In this document: positions 1 through 7,360 of the stretch, piece after piece
Position numbering within the stretch: the first letter of the stretch is position 1
Layout: each line of letters starts with the position of its first letter
From: NORP309 sp045107085
Lineage (GTDB): Bacteria; Pseudomonadota; Gammaproteobacteria; Xanthomonadales; Marinicellaceae
Direction: 5' to 3'
DNA length: 9,943 bases
Assembly (NCBI GenBank): GCA_045107085.1
Contig: JBGCFT010000216.1
Coordinates: 1-9,943, forward strand
Notes under the pieces: generated by a model
The model's database searches: none
What the model was told of the DNA's origin: nothing
Seen by the model: the letters and a program-made list of their open reading frames with translations, nothing else
Position numbers and translations under genes: made by a program

Positions 1-570
1 TTTGTGATTGTTTTTTCAACATACTATCCTGATTTTTTTAATTTCAACAAATGTTTTGCAATAAACCCATCAGAATTAGCCAATGATATTCATCAATCTT
101 GGTGGCATGTATTGCGCCTGATAAGTGCGTTATTTTTACATGGAAGCTGGCAACATTGGGCCGGAAACATGGTGCTTTTTTTGATCATTGCTTTATCACT
201 CGAGAGAAGAGTGGGTAGTTTTTGGTTCTTGATTATTTATTTTGTTTCAGGTTTTGCTGGAAACATTGCTAGCCTTTATCAATTGGGTCAATCAAGTTAT
301 TATCTATTGGGCGCCAGTGGCGCTTTATCTGGTCTCTTGGGAGCTTGGTTGCTGTTGTATCCAAAACAAAACATCAGTGTTATTATTCCTATTGGTTTAT
401 ACTTACAAAAAGCAAAAATCCCGATTTTGTTGTTGGCATTTACTTGGTTGGGGTTACAAATAGTTTTACAGTTAGTGGGTAATCAAGAAGACCCGATTGT
501 TTGGGTATCTCATATTGTTGGTTTTATCATTGGTTTTTTTGTAGCTTGGCTTTATAGAATTGTAACTTGA
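1..570 (+). CDS. Rhomboid family intramembrane serine protease (5'-partial)
   Basis: This is a polytopic membrane protease of the rhomboid (S54) family, which cuts transmembrane substrates within the lipid bilayer. Numbering from the GTG at position 4, the catalytic serine is S105 in GASGA and the catalytic histidine is H170 in the last membrane segment (SHIVGF). H51 and N55 in HWAGN match the oxyanion-stabilising H150/N154 pair of E. coli GlpG, and ERR at 67-69 fits the L1 loop. About six hydrophobic segments follow one another from residue 37 to the end. The frame is open to the window edge, and the residues before position 30 look like the end of a first membrane helix. The true start is therefore probably upstream and GTG at 4 is unlikely to be it. 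It is the first visible gene of a plus-strand run, 15 bp before the DUF1820 gene. The substrate is unknown. Confidence 0.9.
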   Translation, partial: FVIVFSTYYPDFFNFNKCFAINPSELANDIHQSWWHVLRLISALFLHGSWQHWAGNMVLFLIIALSLERRVGSFWFLIIYFVSGFAGNIASLYQLGQSSYYLLGASGALSGLLGAWLLLYPKQNISVIIPIGLYLQKAKIPILLLAFTWLGLQIVLQLVGNQEDPIVWVSHIVGFIIGFFVAWLYRIVT

Positions 571-585
571 GAGTACAATTAAGAA

Positions 586-900
586 ATGAAGGACAGCATT
601 CTATATAAAATAATATTCTTTAACAAATCTAAGGTCTATGAACTTTATGCCAAAGAGGTGTTTTCCAGTGACATCTACGGTTTTATTTATGTTGCTGATT
701 TGGTCTTTGATCAAAACCAGAGAATAGTCATTGATCCGGCAGAAGATAAGATTAGAGAAGAGTTTGAAAATGTCAATGTGTTGCACTTACCATTACAAAG
801 TGTTATTCGAATAGAGGAAGTTAAAAAGAAGCAATCATGTAAAATTCGCGAAATTAAAAAAGGTGAAAATATTACACAGTTGCCAAGTATACCCAAATAA
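586..900 (+). CDS. DUF1820 family protein
   Basis: This is a small soluble protein of 104 residues that I recognise as DUF1820, a family of unknown function found mainly in gammaproteobacteria. The family pattern is visible: an N-terminal YKIIFFNKSKVYELYAKEV strand-helix segment, SDIYGFIYVADLVF at about 28-41, a VIDPAEDKIREEF block at about 48-60, and IRIEEVKK near 74-81. The C-terminal 25 residues are lysine-rich and look flexible. There is no signal peptide or membrane segment. The ATG at 586 is preceded only by a distant GAGAG at 570-574. It lies 15 bp after the rhomboid gene and 5 bp before the response regulator gene, so it is probably co-transcribed with both. No biochemical role can be assigned from the sequence. 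Confidence 0.85.
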   Translation: MKDSILYKIIFFNKSKVYELYAKEVFSSDIYGFIYVADLVFDQNQRIVIDPAEDKIREEFENVNVLHLPLQSVIRIEEVKKKQSCKIREIKKGENITQLPSIPK

Positions 901-905
901 AACAG

Positions 906-2240
906 ATGAATAAAGAGCATATATTAGTAGTTGACGATGAACCAGATATTCGAAATCTCATATCTGATATTTTAATTGATGAAGGCTATTCTGTTTCAAT
1001 TGCAGCCAATGGCGAAGAAGCCAATCAACAATTAAAAAACAAACAACCACAGCTTATTTTATTAGATATTTGGATGCCAGATATTGATGGCATAAGCCTC
1101 ATGAAGAGTTGGAATGAAAATAATTTAGTCAGCGCTCCAATTGTTATGATGTCTGGACATGGAACAGTAGAAACGGCAGTTGAGGCAACTAGGTTAGGAG
1201 CCAAAGACTTTATTGAAAAGCCTTTGTCTTTAGCTAAATTACTACAAACAGTGACTGATACCTTGGCACAATTTGAACAAGTGACAGAACCCTCAAGCTC
1301 ATCATGTGGAGCTGTTATTGACCCTATAGGTAATTCACCAGCCATTACTCAACTAAAAATAGCGCTAGACAAAATATATAAAACAAAAAACCACATCGTT
1401 ATTGAAGGTGAAAGTGGCGTAGGAAAATATTCTACTGCCATGTTAATTCATCAAAGAAGACACAAAAATAAGCAACCCTTTGTTTTATTAGATGCGATGA
1501 ATGTGGATGACTCTTTTGAGCAAAAACTCACTCAGTTTAATGGTTATTTTATGCAAGCCAATAATGGCACTTTGATTATTAATAACATAGATGCATTGTC
1601 AATGACCCAACAGTCAACCTTGCTTTCCTGTCTAAAACACAAGCAATTCACTGTATTTAATCAAAATTCAACCCAAGCAATAAATTTTCAAATAATAACT
1701 ATTTGTATAAACGACCTATGTCATCTTGTTTCTACCAATGATTTTTCTGGGGAATTATATGAGATTCTTGCTGAAGTTAAACTTGATTTACCCGCTTTAA
1801 AAGACAGGCAAGAAGACATACCAGAACTATTAAATCATTACGTCAATACATTACCAGACGAAGAAAACACGCCCTATCGAAAAATGTCTTTTGCAGCGCA
1901 AAATTTATTGAGAAACCACCATTGGAAAAACAACATTCTCGAGCTTAAAAATACTGTTAGACAATTGCAACTTTTGGGTGGAGATGGTGAAATTTCAATG
2001 GATGAAGTTAATTCAATGTTAGAAGTTGATGAGACCATAGAATCTACTAATCACTCTTGGTATGATTTACCTTTAAGAGAAGCCCGAGAAGCGTTTGAAA
2101 AAGACTATTTAACCCATCAACTTAAGCGGGTAGAAGGCCGTGTTGGGAAACTGGCAAAAGTAGCGGGTATGGAAAGAACCCATCTATACAGAAAATTAAG
2201 GGCATTGAATATTAACCCAAAAGATGTGATGAAAACATGA
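906..2240 (+). CDS. NtrX-like response regulator with degenerate AAA+ domain
   Basis: This is a 444-residue response regulator built like NtrX/NtrC. The receiver (about 4-120) keeps acidic D10/D11, the phosphoacceptor D54 in LLDIWMPD, S83 and K105. The C-terminal Fis-type helix-turn-helix (about 388-440) contains LREAREAFEKDYL and GMERTHLYRKL, which closely resemble NtrX. The central domain (about 138-360) is eroded. Walker A (GESGVGK, 168-174) remains, but the GAFTGA loop is absent: only about 28 residues separate the strand at 192-196 from the Walker B strand. Walker B reads GTLIINNID, with N226/N227 replacing Asp-Glu. The arginine-finger region reads FSGELYEIL with neither arginine, and the sensor II GNVREL region reads NNILEL. 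Sigma-54 activation is thus unlikely. Its stop overlaps the trkA start (ATGA). No NtrY kinase gene is present; the two genes just upstream encode DUF1820 and a rhomboid. An NtrX assignment is likely, but the function is inferred. Confidence 0.9.
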   Translation: MNKEHILVVDDEPDIRNLISDILIDEGYSVSIAANGEEANQQLKNKQPQLILLDIWMPDIDGISLMKSWNENNLVSAPIVMMSGHGTVETAVEATRLGAKDFIEKPLSLAKLLQTVTDTLAQFEQVTEPSSSSCGAVIDPIGNSPAITQLKIALDKIYKTKNHIVIEGESGVGKYSTAMLIHQRRHKNKQPFVLLDAMNVDDSFEQKLTQFNGYFMQANNGTLIINNIDALSMTQQSTLLSCLKHKQFTVFNQNSTQAINFQIITICINDLCHLVSTNDFSGELYEILAEVKLDLPALKDRQEDIPELLNHYVNTLPDEENTPYRKMSFAAQNLLRNHHWKNNILELKNTVRQLQLLGGDGEISMDEVNSMLEVDETIESTNHSWYDLPLREAREAFEKDYLTHQLKRVEGRVGKLAKVAGMERTHLYRKLRALNINPKDVMKT

Positions 2241-3613
2241 AGATTCTGGTGTTAGGAGCGGGTCAAGTTGGGGCCTCAATTGCAGAACATCTATCAAAAG
2301 AAATGAATGATGTTACAGTTGTAGATACCAACTTAGAAAAGTTGATGGACATGCAAAATCGACTGGATTTACGGGCTGTTCATGGCAATGCTTCACACCC
2401 AGGAGTTTTAACAAGAGCAGGAGCTGAAGATGCAGACATGGTGGTTGCGTTGACCAATAGTGATGAAATTAACATGGTCGCCTGTCAGGTTTGCCACAGT
2501 ATTTTTCATACACCATTAAAAATTGCACGAGTCAGACAATCGGAATATTTAGATTACCCTGATTTATTTAATTCAGACCACATGCCTATTGATGTATTTA
2601 TTAGTCCGGAGAGATTGGTAACAGAACACATCAGAAGATTAATAGATTATCCAGGAGCTTTACAGGTAATGGATTTTGCCCATGGTATTGCTCAATTGGT
2701 AGCGATTGTAGCAGACAATGAAGGTCCGTTAATTGGTCATCACCTTAGAGAAATTCATAATTATATGCCAGAAGGTGTAGACGCCAGAGTTGCGGCCATA
2801 TTTAGAGACAATAAACCTATTTCTCCAGATGGGGATACAGTCATAAAAATTGGTGACATGGTTTTCTTTTTTGCTGCAAAAAAAGACATAAAGCCAGTTA
2901 TGAGCACCTTAAGGCACCGGGATAAGCCCGTTAAAAAAGTCATACTAGCTGGGGGCGGTAATATAGGGTTTAGTTTGGCTAAAATGTTGGAAGAAAGTCA
3001 TTCAATTAATGTCATAGAAGCGGATAAAAAACGTTCAAGATTTATAGCCGAAGAACTCACCAAAGCATTAGTTATTAAGGGGGATTGTACTTCTGAGGAA
3101 ATCTTGTTTGAAGAAAATATTGACCAATGCGATATATTTTGTGCCGTTACAAATGATGACCAGACAAACTTGTTATCTGCATTAATGGCAAAAAAAATGG
3201 GAGCTGACAAAGTATTGACCTTAATTAGTCGTCACAATTATGCACAACTATTGGAGCGCGATCAAATAGATATTGCAATTTCTCCTCAGCATATAACCAT
3301 TGGTGGTCTATTGGTTCATGTTCGAAAAGGAAACATGGCGCGTATTCATTCACTGCGTAATGGAGCAGCCGAAGCCATTGAAGTTGTGGTTCATGGAGAT
3401 GCATCTACTTCGAGAGTTATTGGAAAGCAATTACAAGAGATTAATTTACCGCCCGGCACAACCATTGGTGGAATCATTCGCGGTAAAAAAGTCATCATTG
3501 CCCACAGAGAAGTGGTGGTAGAACACGAAGACCATATTATTTTGTTTGTGACAGACAAAAGAAACATTAATGATATCGAAAGGCTGTTTCACGTTAGCCC
3601 TACATACATGTAA
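2237..3613 (+). CDS. trkA: Trk potassium uptake system peripheral protein TrkA
   Basis: TrkA is the cytoplasmic nucleotide-binding regulator of the TrkH/TrkG potassium channel. At 458 residues it has the same length as E. coli TrkA. It holds two tandem RCK units. The first Rossmann fold starts with VLGAGQVG (G7, G9, G12) and has D30 at the end of the second strand, followed by an RCK_C domain at about 140-225. The second starts with ILAGGGNIG (G239, G241, G244) and has E261 at the equivalent position, followed by an RCK_C domain at about 370-450. Both nucleotide sites look intact. The start codon overlaps the response regulator stop by 4 bp, which implies coupled translation. NtrX next to trkA is a recurrent proteobacterial arrangement, known from the alphaproteobacterial ntrBC-ntrYX-trkA region. 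No trkH or trkG is visible; the next gene is convergent. Confidence 0.97.
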   Translation: MKILVLGAGQVGASIAEHLSKEMNDVTVVDTNLEKLMDMQNRLDLRAVHGNASHPGVLTRAGAEDADMVVALTNSDEINMVACQVCHSIFHTPLKIARVRQSEYLDYPDLFNSDHMPIDVFISPERLVTEHIRRLIDYPGALQVMDFAHGIAQLVAIVADNEGPLIGHHLREIHNYMPEGVDARVAAIFRDNKPISPDGDTVIKIGDMVFFFAAKKDIKPVMSTLRHRDKPVKKVILAGGGNIGFSLAKMLEESHSINVIEADKKRSRFIAEELTKALVIKGDCTSEEILFEENIDQCDIFCAVTNDDQTNLLSALMAKKMGADKVLTLISRHNYAQLLERDQIDIAISPQHITIGGLLVHVRKGNMARIHSLRNGAAEAIEVVVHGDASTSRVIGKQLQEINLPPGTTIGGIIRGKKVIIAHREVVVEHEDHIILFVTDKRNINDIERLFHVSPTYM

Positions 3614-3734
3614 TGGCAGGTTCATATTACTTCATCAATGTTCTCTAACAAATAGCACTTCTAAAGCAAATTTAATAGCCATTAACTAGTGAGATTCAAG
3701 ATTAGTTTTGAGGTACAAGGCTTAAAACCATAAA
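3614..3734. other. Convergent intergenic region between trkA and the DUF6438 gene
   Basis: These 121 bp separate two converging genes. A strong terminator would be expected here, but I see none. The best candidates are a 7-bp A/T-rich stem (TTTTGAG at 3706-3712 with CTTAAAA at 3721-3727, one G-T pair, 8-nt loop) and a TAATGGC/GCCATTA pair at 3611-3617 and 3678-3684 with a 60-nt loop. Neither has a GC-rich stem followed by a T-run. No open frame of note is present. Confidence 0.5.
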
Positions 3735-4280
3735 TCACTTCTTTTTAATCCACCGTTCAACACCAGCAGTTTTAATAATCATTTGTTTGATTTTTAGATA
3801 ATCACCAGATAGAAGGTGGTTGAAATTTTCTTGTCGATTCTTATTTCCAAATTTAACTTCTATTAGAGTATTCGGTCCATGATTAGAGGTGACTCTAATT
3901 TTTTTATGGACTTCTTGATATGTTCCATCTTCAGCAACTACAACCTCATTTGCACAACAACCTGATGAAATATCTTTATCTTCAAAGAATTGAATGTTGA
4001 GAAAGTTGGTAATTAAACTGGCAATGCTTTCTTTGTCTATTTGTTTTTGGTGTGTACCTAATTTTTTCACGCCATTTAACCCTTGATAAATCATACTGCC
4101 ATTTCCAAGGATAATAATTTCATACTTAGGACACTTTGACCCTCTTGCACACGCAAAGTATTTTAATTTGATAAAAACTTGATCATCAAAAACTCTTTCG
4201 TCATCATCATCTTGAGAATTTACGTTTTGAGATAATAAAACTATCAATAGAATATAAATTCTGAATTTTAAAGACTTCAT
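3735..4280 (-). CDS. Secreted DUF6438 domain-containing protein
   Basis: This 181-residue protein has a cleavable-looking signal peptide: a basic start MKSLKFR, a hydrophobic core at 8-17, and a likely cut near VNS-Q at 20-23. An acidic DDDDER stretch follows. The mature part resembles DUF6438, whose pattern is a C-x(n)-CPxY opening, a two-strand GxxxYxG hairpin and repeated short beta strands. Here these are CARGSKCPKYEI (C44, C50), GNGSMIYQGLNGV (59-71) and LGTHQKQIDKESIASLI (74-90). A second cysteine pair lies at C108/C109. C44/C50 could form a disulfide outside the cytoplasm, but that is inference. The family has no known function. There is no lipobox, so it should be soluble in the periplasm or exported. 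It starts 4 bp after the rlmB stop on the same strand, so it is probably the last gene of the rnr-rlmB transcript. Confidence 0.75.
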   Translation of the reverse strand: MKSLKFRIYILLIVLLSQNVNSQDDDDERVFDDQVFIKLKYFACARGSKCPKYEIIILGNGSMIYQGLNGVKKLGTHQKQIDKESIASLITNFLNIQFFEDKDISSGCCANEVVVAEDGTYQEVHKKIRVTSNHGPNTLIEVKFGNKNRQENFNHLLSGDYLKIKQMIIKTAGVERWIKKK

Positions 4281-4284
4281 TTGC

Positions 4285-5031
4285 TTAACTTGCTCTTTGT
4301 CTCATCGCTTCAAACAAAGTAATGCCCGTTGCCACCGAAACATTTAAACTTTGAACGCTTCCATACATAGGAATATGAATCAGAAAATCACAGTGTTTTC
4401 TAACCAATGGCCTGATGCCTTTGCCTTCATTGCCTAAAACGATACCAATGGAGCCTTTAAAGTCTGCTTGGTAAATAGGTGTTGAATCATCGGCCAGATC
4501 GGTTCCTGCTATCCAAACACCATTATCTTTTAATATTTCTAAAGATTTTACGATATTCGTTACCTGATAAATCTTCAATGTTTCAGCAGCTCCAGCTGCA
4601 GTTTTTTTAGCAACAGGGGTTAATCCAGCTGATTTATGTTTTGGAAAAATAACCATGTCAACACCAGCAGCATCGGCGCTGCGCAAACAAGCACCTAAGT
4701 TTCGAGGGTCTTCAATATTATCCAAAATCAAAATCAAAGGAGACTCAACACTATTAATATCTGATTTCAAATCAGACTCATCAGGCAACTTAGGCACTTT
4801 AATGAGTGCAATAATGCCCTGGTGCCTTTCTTTACAATGTTTATTTAAGTATTGAAGTTTCTCAAAGGATAACTGCAAACCTAAATTTCTAGCTGCAGTA
4901 ACAACGTTATCTAGTCTTGGGTTTCGACTATTTTGAACCACAACAATTTGCACAATATTTTCAGGGTGTTGTGAAATTGCACTTTCTAATGCATGGATAC
5001 CAAAAATCCATTCAGTTTGGGTTTTATTCAT
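4285..5031 (-). CDS. rlmB: 23S rRNA (guanosine(2251)-2'-O)-methyltransferase RlmB
   Basis: RlmB is a SpoU/TrmH-type (SPOUT) methyltransferase that puts a 2'-O-methyl group on G2251 of 23S rRNA, in the P-loop of the peptidyl-transferase centre, using S-adenosylmethionine. At 248 residues it is about normal length. The N-terminal substrate-binding domain opens with WIFGIHALESAI (8-19). All three knot motifs are present: motif 1 NIEDPRNLGACLRSA (105-119, with N111 and R117), motif 2 IVLGNEGKGIR (197-207) and motif 3 IPMYGSVQSLNVSVATGI (220-237, with N230). The protein looks fully functional. It starts 8 bp after the rnr stop, which matches the classic rnr-rlmB pairing of gammaproteobacteria. No Shine-Dalgarno sequence lies before the ATG, so translation may be coupled to rnr. 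Confidence 0.97.
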   Translation of the reverse strand: MNKTQTEWIFGIHALESAISQHPENIVQIVVVQNSRNPRLDNVVTAARNLGLQLSFEKLQYLNKHCKERHQGIIALIKVPKLPDESDLKSDINSVESPLILILDNIEDPRNLGACLRSADAAGVDMVIFPKHKSAGLTPVAKKTAAGAAETLKIYQVTNIVKSLEILKDNGVWIAGTDLADDSTPIYQADFKGSIGIVLGNEGKGIRPLVRKHCDFLIHIPMYGSVQSLNVSVATGITLFEAMRQRAS

Positions 5032-5039
5032 GGCAATAC

Positions 5040-7229
5040 TTACAATTTCTCGACAAAATCAAAATCAATTTTTCTTTGATCAATTGAAACTGAAGCCACT
5101 TTAATTTTAATTTTATCAGCTAATTGAAACACTGAGCCACCTCTTTCGCCAACCAATTTATGTTGAATTGACTCATGGCGGTAATAGTCATTGGGTAAAG
5201 ATGTGACATGAATTAGGCCATCGACCATAATATTGTTTAGAGTAACAAAAACACCAAAATGGGTCACGCCAGAAATGATTCCTTCCATTTCGTCTCCGAT
5301 AAATTGTTCCATAAACATACATTTTAATCGCGCATCGACATCTCGGGATGCCGTTTCAGCACGGCGCTCATTATGTGAACATTGAATACACATGTCTACG
5401 GCTTTTTGTGGAGAATAGATGTATTTTTTTGGTTTATTTTTCTTAACAATATATTCGATTGCCCGGTGAATCATTAAATCAGGATAACGTCGAATTGGAG
5501 ATGTAAAATGCGCATAATATTCTAACGCCAAACCAAAGTGGCCTCCATTTTCTGCTTCATAAGCGGCTAAGCTTTGAGAACGTAATAAAACACTTTCAAT
5601 CAAATTGACATCCTCACGTCCTTGAATCTGTTGAATTATGTTTTCAAAATCTTTGGGTGCAACAGGATCACTGAAGTTAGGTTTAATGCCAAGAGATTGA
5701 AGAAAAGATTTTAAATCCGATATTTTTTGCAGAGGTGGCGTATCATGAACCCGATATGCCGCTGGCACTTTGTGTTTACTGACAAATTTTGCGGCACTAA
5801 TGTTGGCTGCAATCATGAAAGCCTCGATGAGTTTATGTGCATCATTCCTGCTATACGGAGTAATACTAGAAACCTGTCCTTCAGCATTTATAGAAATATG
5901 TACATCTGTAGAATTAAAGGTAATGGCTCCTCGCTTAGCCTTCTCAACTGACATGGCTTTGTATAGAGCATTCATTGTATCTAGTGATGTAGTTACATCA
6001 TTTTGCCATTTATCTTGTTTTGTGCCTTTGTCTAAATAGCTCCAGCATTGATTATAAGTGATTCGTGCATGAGAGTGCATGACTCCTCTATAGAAGTTGT
6101 AAGACTGAATTTGACCAGACGCATTAATTTGCATATCACAAACCATACACATTCTGTCAACATGCGGATTAAGCGAACAAATGCCATTGGATAGTTCTAA
6201 AGGCAACATAGGTATTACTTTTCCAGGAAAATAAACAGAGGTACCGCGTTTGAAGGCTTCTTTGTCTAATTCAGAATTGGGCGGAACGTATTTTGAAACA
6301 TCCGCAATGGCAACAATTAAACGCCAGCCTTTATCGTTTTTCTCAGCATAAACGGCATCATCAAAATCTCGGGCATCTTCACCATCAATGGTCACTAATG
6401 GCAAATGTCGAATGTCTTTGACATCTTCGGTTAAATCTTCATCAGCCACTTGAGAAGGAATATATGAAACAACGCGATCAAAATCTTCAGGCCACTCATG
6501 CGGTAACTTTTGAGCCGCCATGGTGAGTTCCATGGCCAAACGAGAATTTAGTTTTTGTCCCAATATGGCGATAACTTCACCAATGGCTGGTCGGTGCCTA
6601 TTCGGATATTCATTAATTAATACAGTAACAAAGTCGCCATCATTGGCAGTGGCTTCACTCCCTGATGGAATAATGATGTCATCAATTGCAGTGTTATCAG
6701 GTTCCACAATGCCTTGGCCATTTTTATTGAAAAATTTACCCACCAAAGTTTTGTGAGCGCGTTCTAAAACTTCAACAATGTAAGCTTCTTCTTTATTTTT
6801 TCTACGACCTGATTGTATGTTAGCAAGAACAGTGTCACCATCCATGACTTTACGCATTTCTCGCGGTAATATAAAGCTGTCCTGTTCTAACTCTGATGAA
6901 ACCAAAAAACCAAATCCATCAGCATGCGCTTGCACTATGCCTTTAATTAAATCGGTTTTATCACGAACACCATAGCCTTTTTTTCTGTTAATAAACAAAG
7001 AGCCATCATTGATCATGGCATTGAGTCTGCGTCTTAAACCTTCCAGTTGCATTTCGTTGGTTACACCAATTTTATCAGCAATTTTATGCACAGATAAGAT
7101 CTTATCTTGAGAAGTTAAAAATGCCAACAAAGCCTGTCGAGAAGGAATCGGGTTTTCGTATTTGTTAGATTGTTCGGAAAAATGTGGATCGGAGATTTTA
7201 AAGGGGTTTTTACTTTTTTTTCTATTCAT
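5040..7229 (-). CDS. rnr: Ribonuclease R, without the C-terminal basic tail
   Basis: RNase R is a processive 3'-to-5' exoribonuclease that degrades structured RNA, including rRNA and mRNA fragments. Domains in order are an N-terminal KYENPIPSR segment and winged helix (about 23-90), cold-shock domains (about 90-230), the RNB catalytic domain (about 270-600) and an S1 domain (about 644-725). The RNB metal-binding acids are seen in IDGEDARDFDDAV: D282, D288, D290 and D291. Y333 in SVYFPGKVIPMLP and the HFTSPIRRYPDLMIHRA block at 574-590 are also conserved. At 729 residues it stops right after the S1 domain. E. coli RNase R (about 813 residues) continues with a lysine-rich tail that is absent here. 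The chosen ATG fits family N-termini, and no Shine-Dalgarno sequence precedes it. rlmB and the DUF6438 gene follow closely. Confidence 0.97.
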   Translation of the reverse strand: MNRKKSKNPFKISDPHFSEQSNKYENPIPSRQALLAFLTSQDKILSVHKIADKIGVTNEMQLEGLRRRLNAMINDGSLFINRKKGYGVRDKTDLIKGIVQAHADGFGFLVSSELEQDSFILPREMRKVMDGDTVLANIQSGRRKNKEEAYIVEVLERAHKTLVGKFFNKNGQGIVEPDNTAIDDIIIPSGSEATANDGDFVTVLINEYPNRHRPAIGEVIAILGQKLNSRLAMELTMAAQKLPHEWPEDFDRVVSYIPSQVADEDLTEDVKDIRHLPLVTIDGEDARDFDDAVYAEKNDKGWRLIVAIADVSKYVPPNSELDKEAFKRGTSVYFPGKVIPMLPLELSNGICSLNPHVDRMCMVCDMQINASGQIQSYNFYRGVMHSHARITYNQCWSYLDKGTKQDKWQNDVTTSLDTMNALYKAMSVEKAKRGAITFNSTDVHISINAEGQVSSITPYSRNDAHKLIEAFMIAANISAAKFVSKHKVPAAYRVHDTPPLQKISDLKSFLQSLGIKPNFSDPVAPKDFENIIQQIQGREDVNLIESVLLRSQSLAAYEAENGGHFGLALEYYAHFTSPIRRYPDLMIHRAIEYIVKKNKPKKYIYSPQKAVDMCIQCSHNERRAETASRDVDARLKCMFMEQFIGDEMEGIISGVTHFGVFVTLNNIMVDGLIHVTSLPNDYYRHESIQHKLVGERGGSVFQLADKIKIKVASVSIDQRKIDFDFVEKL

Positions 7230-7360
7230 GGCCGCATTATATCACACGAGTCAAATGATATAGCAAGCAAACAAGCGCACTCTTACCTTAGATTATAGTT
7301 TTTGTTAACAATTAGAGGATTTTGAAATTAATTTGAAACAGAACACAACAGTTGCACCAT
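7230..7360. other. Intergenic region between pnuC and rnr
   Basis: These 131 bp lie after the pnuC stop and before the rnr start, with both genes on the minus strand. The part next to rnr carries the extended -10 element. No GC-rich hairpin with a T-run was found after pnuC, so read-through from pnuC into rnr cannot be excluded. No RNA gene or riboswitch was recognised. Confidence 0.5.
7236..7244 (-). promoter_or_regulatory. Extended -10 promoter of rnr, predicted leaderless
   Basis: On the minus strand the bases read TGATATAAT, a perfect extended -10 element (TG-N-TATAAT). The last T is at 7236, so a start site 7 nt downstream would fall at 7229, the A of the rnr ATG. The best -35 match, TTGCTA, is 19 bp upstream and poor, which extended -10 promoters can tolerate. 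A TTGACT at 7249-7254 lies too close (7 bp) to serve as its -35. The element is seen directly; promoter activity is inferred. Confidence 0.55.

Noticed and set aside
1025..1345. 106-residue antisense open frame inside the response regulator gene
   Set aside because: It lies wholly within a well-supported conserved gene on the other strand, and its translation has no recognisable domain.
906..2240. Frameshift or pseudogene as the cause of the missing AAA+ motifs
   Set aside because: The frame is open throughout, both flanking domains are well conserved, the changed residues lie in recognisable aligned contexts, and the gene overlaps trkA cleanly. This looks like evolved change and not recent decay.
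3706..3727. Possible bidirectional terminator between trkA and the DUF6438 gene
   Set aside because: The stem is only 7 bp, almost all A/T with one G-T pair, and no T-run follows on either strand.
7249..7254. TTGACT as a -35 box for rnr
   Set aside because: It is only 7 bp before the TATAAT, far short of the usual 16-18 bp. No matching -10 lies at the correct distance downstream.
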